Part shown: positions 25,630 to 34,167 of the stretch, piece after piece | How the letters are laid out: the number at the start of each line of letters is the position of its first letter | Numbering within the stretch: the first letter of the stretch is position 1 | Assembly (NCBI GenBank): GCA_905235745.1 | Contig: CAJOMN010000015.1 | Coordinates: forward strand, 1 to 64,000 | Origin: an uncultured Lachnospiraceae bacterium | GTDB lineage: Bacteria > Bacillota > Clostridia > Lachnospirales > Lachnospiraceae | DNA: 64,000 nucleotides | Direction of reading: 5' to 3' | Notes under the pieces: model-generated | Told to the model about the DNA's origin: nothing | The model's database searches: none | The model's input: the letters and a program-made list of their open reading frames with translations, nothing else | Translations under genes and position numbers: made by a program

Positions 25630-26757
25630 ATGGAAATATATGTTCATATCCCTTTTTGCGAGCGGAAATGCTACTATTGTGATTTTCTGTCGGGTGCTGC
25701 CGATGCGGATACGAGACAGGCTTATGTGGATGCGCTTACGAAGGAGATCAGGGAAAGAGCGCGTAGTTTCGGAAGGGATAATAAGGTCACAAGTGTTTAT
25801 TTCGGAGGGGGCACTCCGAGTGTGCTGTCCGCAGAACAGCTTGAGTCACTGTATTCGGTGATCGGACAGGAATTCAATATAGACAGCAATGCGGAGATCA
25901 CGATCGAGGTCAATCCGAAAAGCGGAAGAGGTAAGAGTGAGGCTCTTCGCCGGATCGGATTCAACCGCCTGTCTATCGGGATGCAGTCGAGCCATATAAG
26001 CGAGCTCGAACTTCTCGGACGCATACATACATTTGATGATTTTACGGAGTGCTATCAGGAAGCAAGGGATGCCGGTTTTCGGAATATAAACGTTGACATC
26101 ATGACTGCCGTTCCGGGACAGACACAGCAGATGCTTGCCGCCACGGTTGATAAGGTCATGGAGCTGTCTCCCGAACATATAAGCGCATACAGTCTCATCA
26201 TAGAAAAGGGCACGCCGTTCTACGAACGGTTCGGCGATATCGAAGGACCCGTCGTCGGAGAAGAGGCCGAACGTAAGCTATACTGGATGACAGTTGATAT
26301 GCTCAAGGATAACGGTTACAGGCACTATGAGATAAGTAATTTTGCCAGGCCGGGATTTGAGAGCCGCCATAATACGGGATACTGGAAGCGGGAACACTAT
26401 CTCGGGCTGGGTCTTGGCGCCAGTTCGTGTCTGGCGGACAAAGATATTGATGTAAGGACAAGAAATACAACGGATCTTGCCGCATATATCAACGATCCTC
26501 TCGCAATGGAAGAGTACAATGTCCTTACACGGAATGAGATGATAGAAGAGACGATGTATCTCGGGCTTCGAATGACGGACGGCGTTGATACCGATGAGTT
26601 TGAAAAGACATTCGGAGTTACGGTAAGAAGCCTTTATGGTAATATTATAGATGATCTTGTCGTGCAGGGACTGGTATATGAAGGCGCGGGAAGCCTGTCT
26701 CTTACCGATCTCGGTATCGATTACGGAAACTATGTATTCTCGCGGTTTGTGAAATGA
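25630..26757 (+). CDS. hemW: Radical SAM heme chaperone HemW
   Basis: 375 residues. The cluster motif CERKCYYCDF gives cysteines 10, 14 and 17 with phenylalanine in place of a fourth cysteine. This is the HemW pattern; true oxygen-independent coproporphyrinogen dehydrogenase (HemN) has CxxxCxxCxC. The SAM-binding YFGGGTPSVLSAEQ and the conserved RLSIGMQSSHISELELLGRIH follow. The C-terminal HemW domain (EETMYLGLRMTDGVD) is present. HemW inserts heme into respiratory proteins. It follows lepA closely and is probably cotranscribed with it. Confidence 0.93.
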   Translation: MEIYVHIPFCERKCYYCDFLSGAADADTRQAYVDALTKEIRERARSFGRDNKVTSVYFGGGTPSVLSAEQLESLYSVIGQEFNIDSNAEITIEVNPKSGRGKSEALRRIGFNRLSIGMQSSHISELELLGRIHTFDDFTECYQEARDAGFRNINVDIMTAVPGQTQQMLAATVDKVMELSPEHISAYSLIIEKGTPFYERFGDIEGPVVGEEAERKLYWMTVDMLKDNGYRHYEISNFARPGFESRHNTGYWKREHYLGLGLGASSCLADKDIDVRTRNTTDLAAYINDPLAMEEYNVLTRNEMIEETMYLGLRMTDGVDTDEFEKTFGVTVRSLYGNIIDDLVVQGLVYEGAGSLSLTDLGIDYGNYVFSRFVK

Positions 26758-26767
26758 CCGCCGGTAT

Positions 26768-28036
26768 ATGATGAAGATAACAGGTAAACAGAGAATTTCA
26801 GACTGGTACTATATCCTTGCGGTATTATGCTATACTTCAACGCTCGTGTTTGAGGGCGTGCGCCCCGGCGTGTTCGGGTTCGCCGTTATGGTGCTTGTAT
26901 TTATCGAGGCAGCGTTTCGGGGCGGATTGAAGCCGCATGGTTATGCCGATTATATTGCCGCGGCATATTTTGCCTATCAGGTTGTCTCGGTCGTATGGCT
27001 TCTTCGCGGCGGTTACCCGCTATCGGTCTATTACAATGAATTCGTATCATCGTGTTTCCCGATGATATTCTATGCGGTCGGAAGATCTGAGGCAGAAGAC
27101 CCCCGTAAATGGTACAGGAATTATATTGCCGCCATGATGATCCTCGGGATCACCGGTGTCGTGATGTACATTCTGGCACCCCGGTTCTACTGCGACTGGG
27201 CATACAGGTGGGGCTATATCTCCAAGGCCGACGCCGCGACAATGCGTGTCAGGATGCATTCGGTGGTGGGGAGTACATGCCTTAGCTTCCTGATGGTTGC
27301 CGGTATGCTGGCGGGCTCTTACTTTCTTGATGATAAGACCTTAGGAGACGCCGGCAGGACAAAGCGCTCCCGGATATATGCCGCGGCTGCTGTCGCAGCG
27401 TGCTTTCTCTTCGCGGTCATGGCCAACCAGAGAAGCGGCCTTGTGGCTGCCGCGCTTGTAATTGTATATGTCAATTATCTGATCTTCTTTAAGCTTGACC
27501 TTATTCCGCGAAAGTATTTCCTGTATGAAGCAGTGGTGATCATTTTATGCTTTATTGCGATAAGCGTTGTGAGGTTTGACTATATCATGAAATTTATATA
27601 CAGGCTCGTATCGCTTCCGACTGCTATATCAGAGCGCAGCGAGCAGTGGGTGGCAGCGGTCAACAATATGTACAGTTCATGGATCGGGAACGGTCTGGGC
27701 GCAAACGGGCACCGTGCTCTCGGGATAGAGGATGCCCATGTGATAGCGGACGGCGGACTCATTAAACTGTATTGTGAAAACGGAGTGATAGGTTTTTCTT
27801 TATTTGCATACCTGATGTTTCTGTCACTTTCCGGAGGAATTACAAACATCAGAAAGCGATATGTTGAGGTCGGGATAATTGTTGTGGGTCTGCTGCAGTC
27901 TGTCGGATCCAATATGCTTGCTTTTCAGATATGCGCACCTGTATTCTGGTTCGCTGTCGGAAGATGCACCTGCGGAACTGAAAATGAACAGAATTTAAAA
28001 GGATGTTCGGAAACAGGAGGATTATATAATGGATGA
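26768..28036 (+). CDS. O-antigen ligase/polymerase-family membrane protein
   Basis: 422 residues with about ten to twelve hydrophobic helices. FAVMANQRSGLVAAALVIVY carries the arginine-containing RSG element of the Wzy_C (O-antigen ligase/polymerase) family. The large extracytoplasmic loop ends in SWIGNGLGANGHRALG and then HVIADGGLIKLYCENGVIGF, also family-typical. Such proteins join glycan units on undecaprenyl carriers outside the membrane. No other glycan-assembly genes lie upstream; the gene follows hemW by 10 bases and overlaps the acyl carrier protein gene by 8 bases. Two ATGs (26768, 26771) are possible starts and the ribosome-binding site is weak. Confidence 0.75.
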   Translation: MMKITGKQRISDWYYILAVLCYTSTLVFEGVRPGVFGFAVMVLVFIEAAFRGGLKPHGYADYIAAAYFAYQVVSVVWLLRGGYPLSVYYNEFVSSCFPMIFYAVGRSEAEDPRKWYRNYIAAMMILGITGVVMYILAPRFYCDWAYRWGYISKADAATMRVRMHSVVGSTCLSFLMVAGMLAGSYFLDDKTLGDAGRTKRSRIYAAAAVAACFLFAVMANQRSGLVAAALVIVYVNYLIFFKLDLIPRKYFLYEAVVIILCFIAISVVRFDYIMKFIYRLVSLPTAISERSEQWVAAVNNMYSSWIGNGLGANGHRALGIEDAHVIADGGLIKLYCENGVIGFSLFAYLMFLSLSGGITNIRKRYVEVGIIVVGLLQSVGSNMLAFQICAPVFWFAVGRCTCGTENEQNLKGCSETGGLYNG

Positions 28037-28253
28037 ACTGCTGATACTGTTAAAGGATGCGGTAGAGGATGTTGATTTTGAAAACTGCACGGCTCTTATA
28101 GACGATGGAATATTGAGTTCTTTTGATATTATACAGATCATAAGTGTGATAGAAGATGAATATGATATTACAGTGCCGATAAGGGAGATTATACCGGATA
28201 ATTTTAACAGCCTGAAAGCGATCTATGATCTTATCGGTCGTCTGAAAGCATAG
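28029..28253 (+). CDS. Acyl carrier protein-like protein
   Basis: 74 residues. The fold pattern matches acyl or D-alanyl carrier proteins: LIDDGILSSFDIIQIISVI contains the phosphopantetheine serine (S31). The usual Asp before it (DSL/DSF) is serine here, so the site reads SSF. EYDITVPIREIIPDNFNSLKAI forms helices 2 and 3. AGGAGGA lies just before the ATG. It overlaps the polysaccharide ligase gene by 8 bases, and its last 23 bases overlap the convergent SGNH gene. It could supply acyl or aminoacyl groups to the MBOAT protein encoded opposite. No adenylating enzyme (DltA-like) is in the window. Confidence 0.8.
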   Translation: MDELLILLKDAVEDVDFENCTALIDDGILSSFDIIQIISVIEDEYDITVPIREIIPDNFNSLKAIYDLIGRLKA

Positions 28254-29145
28254 AGATGACCGCCGAGGTATATTCTGTTCTTCCTGCCGCCGACATATGG
28301 CTCAGATCTTCAAAGTATTCGGGATTATGATAATCAAAATCCACATCTGAGGCAAGAATATAAGGCGCTTCATTTTTACGAAGCGTATCAGTTGCACATT
28401 CAAGTAATCGTTGATAATCGGCATTGTCCTGAAGACGGTAATAGTGTGGCGTTTCCAGAAATATGAAATCCTGCCCGTCCTCCCTGCATTTAGTTATAAG
28501 TGATCGTAATGCTTCTTCCTGAGCATAAACAGGTTGAAGACCGCTTATATCGATTTTTTCGTTATCCAGGTATTCAAGACTGCCGGGGGAAGTGTTATCG
28601 GTTTTTGCTCCCTTGTAATATCTTGTGGCATAGAATGGTTCTGTCAGAGGATATGTGATCAGATCGTCCATTCCCGAAGTGATGAAATACTCATAAAACA
28701 ACGGGAAACTGACGTTTGAATATTCTGCCATGCTTTTCCACAGCCTTTTTTTTCCTTCCCACGAAAGATCCCAGGTCACCCTTGTATCGGATAATTTAAC
28801 CTCTTCTGCAAGCAGCATCGGGTTTAATTCAATTACGATCGTGTCAAACCGCTGACTGCTTCTTTGTTTGATCTCGTCATACTGAATATCCGTTGCGATA
28901 TACTGATTGCCGCCGTATGCAAGTATAAAGGTACTGTGATCAAACTGCCCGTCCAACTGCATAATATCCAGATTGCTCCTGAAGGATGATGATCCTATGA
29001 ACAGCTTATTAAGATCACCCTGCTGCGTAAGTGATGATATTCCCCGGTTATGCACGGGAATAAGATATGAACAGTAATTCTTACCGATTACTGTCAGTGA
29101 CGTAATAATAATTGAAATCACGATTGTGGCGATTGATTTTTTCAT
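28231..29145 (-). CDS. SGNH/DltD-like acyltransferase or esterase partner of the MBOAT protein
   Basis: 304 residues. A short N-terminal membrane anchor or signal (IATIVISIIITSLTVI) is followed by FIGSSSFRSN (about 50-58), which matches the block I serine region of DltD/AlgJ-like SGNH proteins. Near the C-terminus EDLSHMSAAGR provides the DxxH pair expected of the catalytic Asp and His. The active domain would lie outside the membrane. It starts immediately after the MBOAT stop (TAA then ATG), a fixed pairing in alginate, D-alanine and other O-acylation systems. Low-GC codon use resembles the MBOAT gene and differs by eye from flanking genes. Confidence 0.75.
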   Translation of the reverse strand: MKKSIATIVISIIITSLTVIGKNYCSYLIPVHNRGISSLTQQGDLNKLFIGSSSFRSNLDIMQLDGQFDHSTFILAYGGNQYIATDIQYDEIKQRSSQRFDTIVIELNPMLLAEEVKLSDTRVTWDLSWEGKKRLWKSMAEYSNVSFPLFYEYFITSGMDDLITYPLTEPFYATRYYKGAKTDNTSPGSLEYLDNEKIDISGLQPVYAQEEALRSLITKCREDGQDFIFLETPHYYRLQDNADYQRLLECATDTLRKNEAPYILASDVDFDYHNPEYFEDLSHMSAAGRTEYTSAVISMLSDDR

Positions 29146-30579
29146 TTAAAAAGCCTGATACATAAAGTTAGACTGACCTGTAACACCGAATAATATCGTT
29201 ACGACTATCATGGCACCTGCACTGATATAGGCAAACCGGTGGTTTGTAAATGCGCTGACTCCGATCTCCCGACACAGTTCAACCGTAAAGAATCCTATGA
29301 TCAAAACGGTCATTATCAATACGGATGCAAGTGCCTGATTACCGTTTCCGAAAGGTGTAAGCGCCGATGCGAGTGAGGAGGCGCTTATGGCAGTGCTTGT
29401 AAATATCTTTTTATATATTACAAAGACATCCGTCATTGATTCGGCACGGAATATTGCCTCGCCCAGTAGAACGATAATAAAAGTCCTGAGTGTCTGGAAT
29501 ATTATTATTAAGATATTGTTGTCGTTCCAGTGGATCCTGTTGCGTATCTTCCGCATAGATGATGCCGTACATACCGATAGCAGCATTATAAGTGCGAAAT
29601 AGATGCCCCAGCCCAAATACACGGTTTCCGGCCCGTGCCATATTCCCGTAGTGATCCATACAATGATCAGCGGAAGGATAGTGCGAAGGGTTCCCTTTTT
29701 TGCCTTTGGAAAAATCTTTCCGAGGGTTTTTGCCGCTTTGCGATTCCACTTTGATGAAGCTGCGGGAATCATCAGATGTTCCTTGAACCATTCGTTAAGC
29801 GATATGTGCCATCTCCTCCAGAATTCCTGAATATTTCTGGAAAAGAACGGGCGCATAAAGTTTTCGGCAAGATCTATTCCGAGCATATGGGAAATGCCGC
29901 AGGCAATATCCATATATCCGGAAAAATCAGCATACAATTCAATCGTATAAAAGAATACCGCTGTGATGATCGTTAATCCGTCATAATCATTAACGGAAGA
30001 GAAAACCGTATTAACATAGTACGTTAACCGTCCGGCAATCACAAACTTTTTAAATAAGCCTTTGATAATGCGATATCCGCCTTCCTCAATATTATGAAAA
30101 TCATAGGGATGCTGTCCGAGGAGTTGCCCCATCATTGCAGAATAGCTCCCGATCGGCCCCTGGGTGATCTGGGGAAAGTACGAAATGAATAATGCATAGT
30201 GAAGCAGATTATTACATGGTTCGCTCTTTCTCTCATAGCAATCATGGGCATATCCGATAGTCATAAAAGTATAAAAAGAAATACCCAGTGGTACGATAAT
30301 CCCATGCATGCCAAAGTAGGTATTGTAGCGAAAAATGATCAGTAGCGCCAGATTGATCACAAGTGTAATGACAAAATGGGATTTGACGGGATTACGCATA
30401 AGTCCCCAAGTGCTTATGATTGATACTGACAAGATCAACAAACAGACCGGATTGGCAAGAAAATAGAATAATAAACTTCCGGCGAGAAGAACCTGCCATT
30501 GCCGGGTCCGGGGGACATTATAATATACCAATAACAGTATAATGAGAAATATGGCAAATCGAAAAGAAATCAAACTCAT
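29146..30579 (-). CDS. MBOAT-family membrane O-acyltransferase
   Basis: 477 residues with many hydrophobic helices. The signature is clear: YADFSGYMDIACGISHMLGI, then EFWRRWHISLNEWFKEH and TTGIWHGPETVYLGWGIYF, where the histidine of WHG is the catalytic residue of the DltB/AlgI branch. These proteins move an acyl group from a carrier across the membrane to an extracytoplasmic acceptor, usually with an SGNH partner, which is encoded next. The first gene of a two-gene operon. The ribosome-binding site is weak and a promoter is at 30620-30648. AT-rich compared with the genes on either side, which suggests acquisition from elsewhere. Confidence 0.9.
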   Translation of the reverse strand: MSLISFRFAIFLIILLLVYYNVPRTRQWQVLLAGSLLFYFLANPVCLLILSVSIISTWGLMRNPVKSHFVITLVINLALLIIFRYNTYFGMHGIIVPLGISFYTFMTIGYAHDCYERKSEPCNNLLHYALFISYFPQITQGPIGSYSAMMGQLLGQHPYDFHNIEEGGYRIIKGLFKKFVIAGRLTYYVNTVFSSVNDYDGLTIITAVFFYTIELYADFSGYMDIACGISHMLGIDLAENFMRPFFSRNIQEFWRRWHISLNEWFKEHLMIPAASSKWNRKAAKTLGKIFPKAKKGTLRTILPLIIVWITTGIWHGPETVYLGWGIYFALIMLLSVCTASSMRKIRNRIHWNDNNILIIIFQTLRTFIIVLLGEAIFRAESMTDVFVIYKKIFTSTAISASSLASALTPFGNGNQALASVLIMTVLIIGFFTVELCREIGVSAFTNHRFAYISAGAMIVVTILFGVTGQSNFMYQAF

Positions 30580-30619
30580 ATTGAAAGAATACCTGTGCTT
30601 ATATCTATTTTGACTCTGA

Positions 30620-30648
30620 CATCATAACATAATAACGGAACTCAAACA
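30620..30648 (-). promoter_or_regulatory. Probable promoter of the MBOAT-SGNH operon
   Basis: On the minus strand TTGTTT (30648-30643), a 17-base spacer and TATGAT (30625-30620), about 40 bases upstream of the MBOAT start at 30579. Confidence 0.5.
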
Positions 30649-30673
30649 ATGACAGAGGATTCAATAAAAACAG

Positions 30674-30702
30674 TGGCAAAATAGCACAGGGTCTTGTATA
30701 AT
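30674..30702 (+). promoter_or_regulatory. Probable promoter of the GGDEF-EAL gene
   Basis: A consensus TATAAT at 30697-30702, with a weak TGGCAA 17 bases upstream at 30674-30679. The ATG at 30733 follows about 30 bases later, with TTGGAGG as ribosome-binding site. Confidence 0.5.
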
Positions 30703-30732
30703 ACTTAATATACGCTGTCTCTTGGAGGTTTT

Positions 30733-33700
30733 ATGCATCAATTCAGCGAAAATCTGTTCCAAAATGCAATGGATCTTAATGACACCATCGTCTTTGAGTA
30801 TAACGCTGTCGATGATGTTATTACGTTTTCCGATAATATCAAAAAGTATATCCCCATGCCGGTGCGTTTGTCCGCTTTTGTGGAGAAAATGGACTATCTC
30901 GGCAAGATATATGAGGGCGATATAGAAAAAGCCATTTCTTTCTTCGCACTCAATGACAATCAGGACAAGGTGCGTATGGAATACGTACGTTTCCTTGATT
31001 TTGCGGGAGATTTCTGCTGGTATCAGCTAAAGGGCCGCATCGAGACCGATGATAATGACAACATTGTGAGTGTATATGGGACACTCAGCTATATAGATGA
31101 CGAGACAAAGCATCAGCAGGAAGAGATGCTTATGTCAAGGGATCCGCTGACAAGGCTGCTTACTGCCGAGGCATTTGCCAAAGAGGTCGAGGATTATATT
31201 GCCCAGATGTCGACGGATGTATTACCGAATCTCATGATAATCGACCTCGATGATTTTTCGTCATGGAAGGATCGTTTCAGTGATGTCAATGCCGACGGTG
31301 CCCTTATCGAAATAGGGAGAATACTGAAGAGAGCGTTCAGGGGTACTGACATTATCGGGCGGATCGATGTTGACCGTTTCGGTGTGTTCATGAAGGGCGT
31401 GCACGCTGTCAATATCCTTCTTGAGAGGGCGGCGTTTATCAGGCAGACCGTCAAGGACGTATGGAGTGATTTTTCAAACAGCGGATTTGTCACCGTAAGC
31501 ATCGGTATTGCCGCGATGCACGGGAATGAGGCGACAGTGGAGAGGCTTGAGGCAAGAGCTCTTTCCGCGCTTAACGATGCCAAGTCAAACGGCAAGGATA
31601 ACTACGTCCTGTATACGAGCGATATGGAGAGGCTCGATACATCGGTCAATCCGATATTGTCCACCAGGGAAATGGAGATGATCAGGAATATCCTCGATCC
31701 GATGAGTTCGTGGGCATATGCGGTTGATGATAATTATCAGCTCCTGTACCGAAACGAGGTTCTTGAGGCGAGACTCGGCGATAAATGTGAGGGTATGTGC
31801 TATGCCAGGATCAAGGGATATTCCGAGCCCTGCAGCGACTGTCCCATTGCCCAGATGGAGTCGTCACAGGTATCTTTTGACTGTAACGTTTATTCGCCGT
31901 CGCTAAGGACAAGCGTTCCAATGCGGACCAACCGGATCACGATGCGAAACGGCAAGAACATATACCTTATTGCATCAGTCAAGGAGGACATCGAGACCCA
32001 GATCGCCGCGATGAACGAGAGCGAAAACCGGACAAGGGAGTCCCTCGTCCGGATGATGGATGTCATATGGGATGTCAACCTTACGAAAAATACATGCGTG
32101 CGGCTGAAAGAACAGAACATTAAGAGCTTTATCGATGTGAGGATAGAAAACTACAGGAGGTTCTGTCAGGCCTTTGCGAGGGATGTTGTACATCCTGAAG
32201 ACGAAATGAAGTTTATCGGGGCTACGGATCCGGCACTGATCCGGCAGGAGGCACTGTCGGGGAAACAAACCATGTGCTCGGAGATACGGCTGTGCGGTAT
32301 TACCGGTGAATACAAATGGTACGGAATGTATACCGTTGTCTGTTATGATCCCAATGCAGACCGGGACGATGGAGGCACAGCCAATCCCGAAAGGGTAATG
32401 ATCGTATGCCTTAATCTTAACGATTACAAGAAGCGCAGCATCGAAGCGGTCGAAACCAGGATCAAGCACGAGATAATGCATGAAAAGAGCAGTATTCTCA
32501 AGGATATGGCTCTCAATTACGAACGGTATGAGAATATCAATGATATGATCGGTATACTCGTCTATGAGTATACGGTTGCCGATAACAGTTACTATCTTTG
32601 CTCGAATTTTGAGGATGTATTTGATGTTGATAAGAGAAATCTTAACGACGGCTGGTCGCTGATAACATCTCTTAAGGTTCATGCCGATGACCAGGAAATG
32701 TTCGACCGGTTCATCGAGACATCAAAAACATCACCGATGATCCAGAGGGTAACGGTCAGGCTGTATAACAGGTTCGGCGTTCCGGTGTGGTATACGATAG
32801 TCCTTCAGACACTGAGGGGGCTTAACAATGCTCCGGTAAGGTATCTGGGCACTTTGCAGAATGTCAACACCGAGATGAAGATCAAGGCCGAAATGGAATA
32901 CCGTGCGGACTATGATTCGATGACGGGACTGTATAATTCCGAGATGTTCTACAGAAAGGCCCAGGAGATCATCTCCGACAAGGAAGAGGAGAAATTTGCC
33001 ATAATATCGATAGATATAGACAGGTTCCGTCTGATCAACGACAGATACGGTATTGATGCCGGAAACAGGACACTTGAGGCGGTAGGCAGACTGATAAGGG
33101 AAGTAACGCCCAAGGATTCCATTGCAAAGCGGTATCAGGGAGATATATTCTCGGTTCTGTTAAGATATGATACCGATCAGGATCTTGTGCACTACATGGC
33201 CGCTTTGTCAACGGCAGTAAGGGACGCAAGGGTGGTTCCGATGTCGATCACTCTGACATACGGTATATACAAGATCGGTGACAGGGACATTCCGGTAAGA
33301 CTGATGTGTGACAGGGCAAGAGCCGTCAAGAAACAGATCAAGGGAAATGCTCTTACCAATTATGCGGTATATGATGATGTTATCAGGCTCAAGCTGCGGG
33401 AGCAGGCAGAGATCGAAGAGGAGATGAACACAGCACTTGATAACAACGAGTTTGTTATGTATCTGCAGCCGCAGATCGATCTTGCCACAAGAAAGATGAT
33501 AGGTGCTGAAGCGCTTGTGCGGTGGGATCATCCTATCAAGGGAGTACTCGTTCCCGCCCAGTTCCTGGCGCTGTTTGAAAGTAACGGCTTCATTACCAAG
33601 ATGGATATGTATGTATGGGAACTTGCGTGTAAATATATACAGGATCTCCAGAGGAGGGATATATATCTTCCGATATCGGTCAATATTTCCAGAGGACATA

Positions 33701-34167
33701 TCGGTAATACCAACCTGCCGGAAATACTGATGGATCTTGTTCATAAATATGATATCGCACCGAAGTATCTTGAGCTTGAAATAACCGAAAATCTCTTCAT
33801 GGAAGATGTTGAAGCACTGTTTGAGGAAATGTCTGCTCTTAAAAAGTGCGGATTTAATATTATGATGGATGATTTCGGATCGGGTTATTCATCGCTCAAT
33901 ATGCTCAGAAACGCGCCGCTCGATACACTCAAGATCGACAGATTCTTCCTTGATGAGATCATGTCGACCGACAGGGGCAAGATAATTGTGGAGGCAAGCG
34001 TCAGGATGGCCAAGCAGCTTGGGCTGTCCGTTGTTGCCGAAGGAGTTGAGACCCAGGAGCAGCTTGATTTTCTCGCCTCGATAGACTGTGACATTGTACA
34101 GGGATATTATTATTCCAGACCGATACCGATAAATGAGTTCGAGATATTTATGGAGAAGTACAGATGA
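30733..34167 (+). CDS. c-di-GMP phosphodiesterase (EAL) with PAS domains and two degenerate GGDEF domains
   Basis: 1144 residues, no membrane segment. Order: an N-terminal PAS-like region (about 15-125); GGDEF-like 1 (about 135-290) with DVDRF where the active signature should be; a PAS-like domain with a cysteine cluster (CEGMCYARIKGYSEPCSDC, about 360); two further PAS-like regions (about 430-715); GGDEF-like 2 (about 725-880) with QGDIF in place of GGDEF; and EAL (about 895-1140). The EAL domain keeps AEALVRW, ELEITENLF, MMDDFGSGYSSL and VVAEGVET, so phosphodiesterase activity is expected while both cyclase domains are probably inactive and may bind nucleotide as regulators. It overlaps the HD-GYP-like gene by four bases (ATGA). 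Confidence 0.9.
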   Translation: MHQFSENLFQNAMDLNDTIVFEYNAVDDVITFSDNIKKYIPMPVRLSAFVEKMDYLGKIYEGDIEKAISFFALNDNQDKVRMEYVRFLDFAGDFCWYQLKGRIETDDNDNIVSVYGTLSYIDDETKHQQEEMLMSRDPLTRLLTAEAFAKEVEDYIAQMSTDVLPNLMIIDLDDFSSWKDRFSDVNADGALIEIGRILKRAFRGTDIIGRIDVDRFGVFMKGVHAVNILLERAAFIRQTVKDVWSDFSNSGFVTVSIGIAAMHGNEATVERLEARALSALNDAKSNGKDNYVLYTSDMERLDTSVNPILSTREMEMIRNILDPMSSWAYAVDDNYQLLYRNEVLEARLGDKCEGMCYARIKGYSEPCSDCPIAQMESSQVSFDCNVYSPSLRTSVPMRTNRITMRNGKNIYLIASVKEDIETQIAAMNESENRTRESLVRMMDVIWDVNLTKNTCVRLKEQNIKSFIDVRIENYRRFCQAFARDVVHPEDEMKFIGATDPALIRQEALSGKQTMCSEIRLCGITGEYKWYGMYTVVCYDPNADRDDGGTANPERVMIVCLNLNDYKKRSIEAVETRIKHEIMHEKSSILKDMALNYERYENINDMIGILVYEYTVADNSYYLCSNFEDVFDVDKRNLNDGWSLITSLKVHADDQEMFDRFIETSKTSPMIQRVTVRLYNRFGVPVWYTIVLQTLRGLNNAPVRYLGTLQNVNTEMKIKAEMEYRADYDSMTGLYNSEMFYRKAQEIISDKEEEKFAIISIDIDRFRLINDRYGIDAGNRTLEAVGRLIREVTPKDSIAKRYQGDIFSVLLRYDTDQDLVHYMAALSTAVRDARVVPMSITLTYGIYKIGDRDIPVRLMCDRARAVKKQIKGNALTNYAVYDDVIRLKLREQAEIEEEMNTALDNNEFVMYLQPQIDLATRKMIGAEALVRWDHPIKGVLVPAQFLALFESNGFITKMDMYVWELACKYIQDLQRRDIYLPISVNISRGHIGNTNLPEILMDLVHKYDIAPKYLELEITENLFMEDVEALFEEMSALKKCGFNIMMDDFGSGYSSLNMLRNAPLDTLKIDRFFLDEIMSTDRGKIIVEASVRMAKQLGLSVVAEGVETQEQLDFLASIDCDIVQGYYYSRPIPINEFEIFMEKYR

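Noticed and set aside
25630-26757. Oxygen-independent coproporphyrinogen III oxidase (HemN)
   Set aside because: The cysteine motif is CxxxCxxCxF as in HemW; true HemN has a fourth cysteine.
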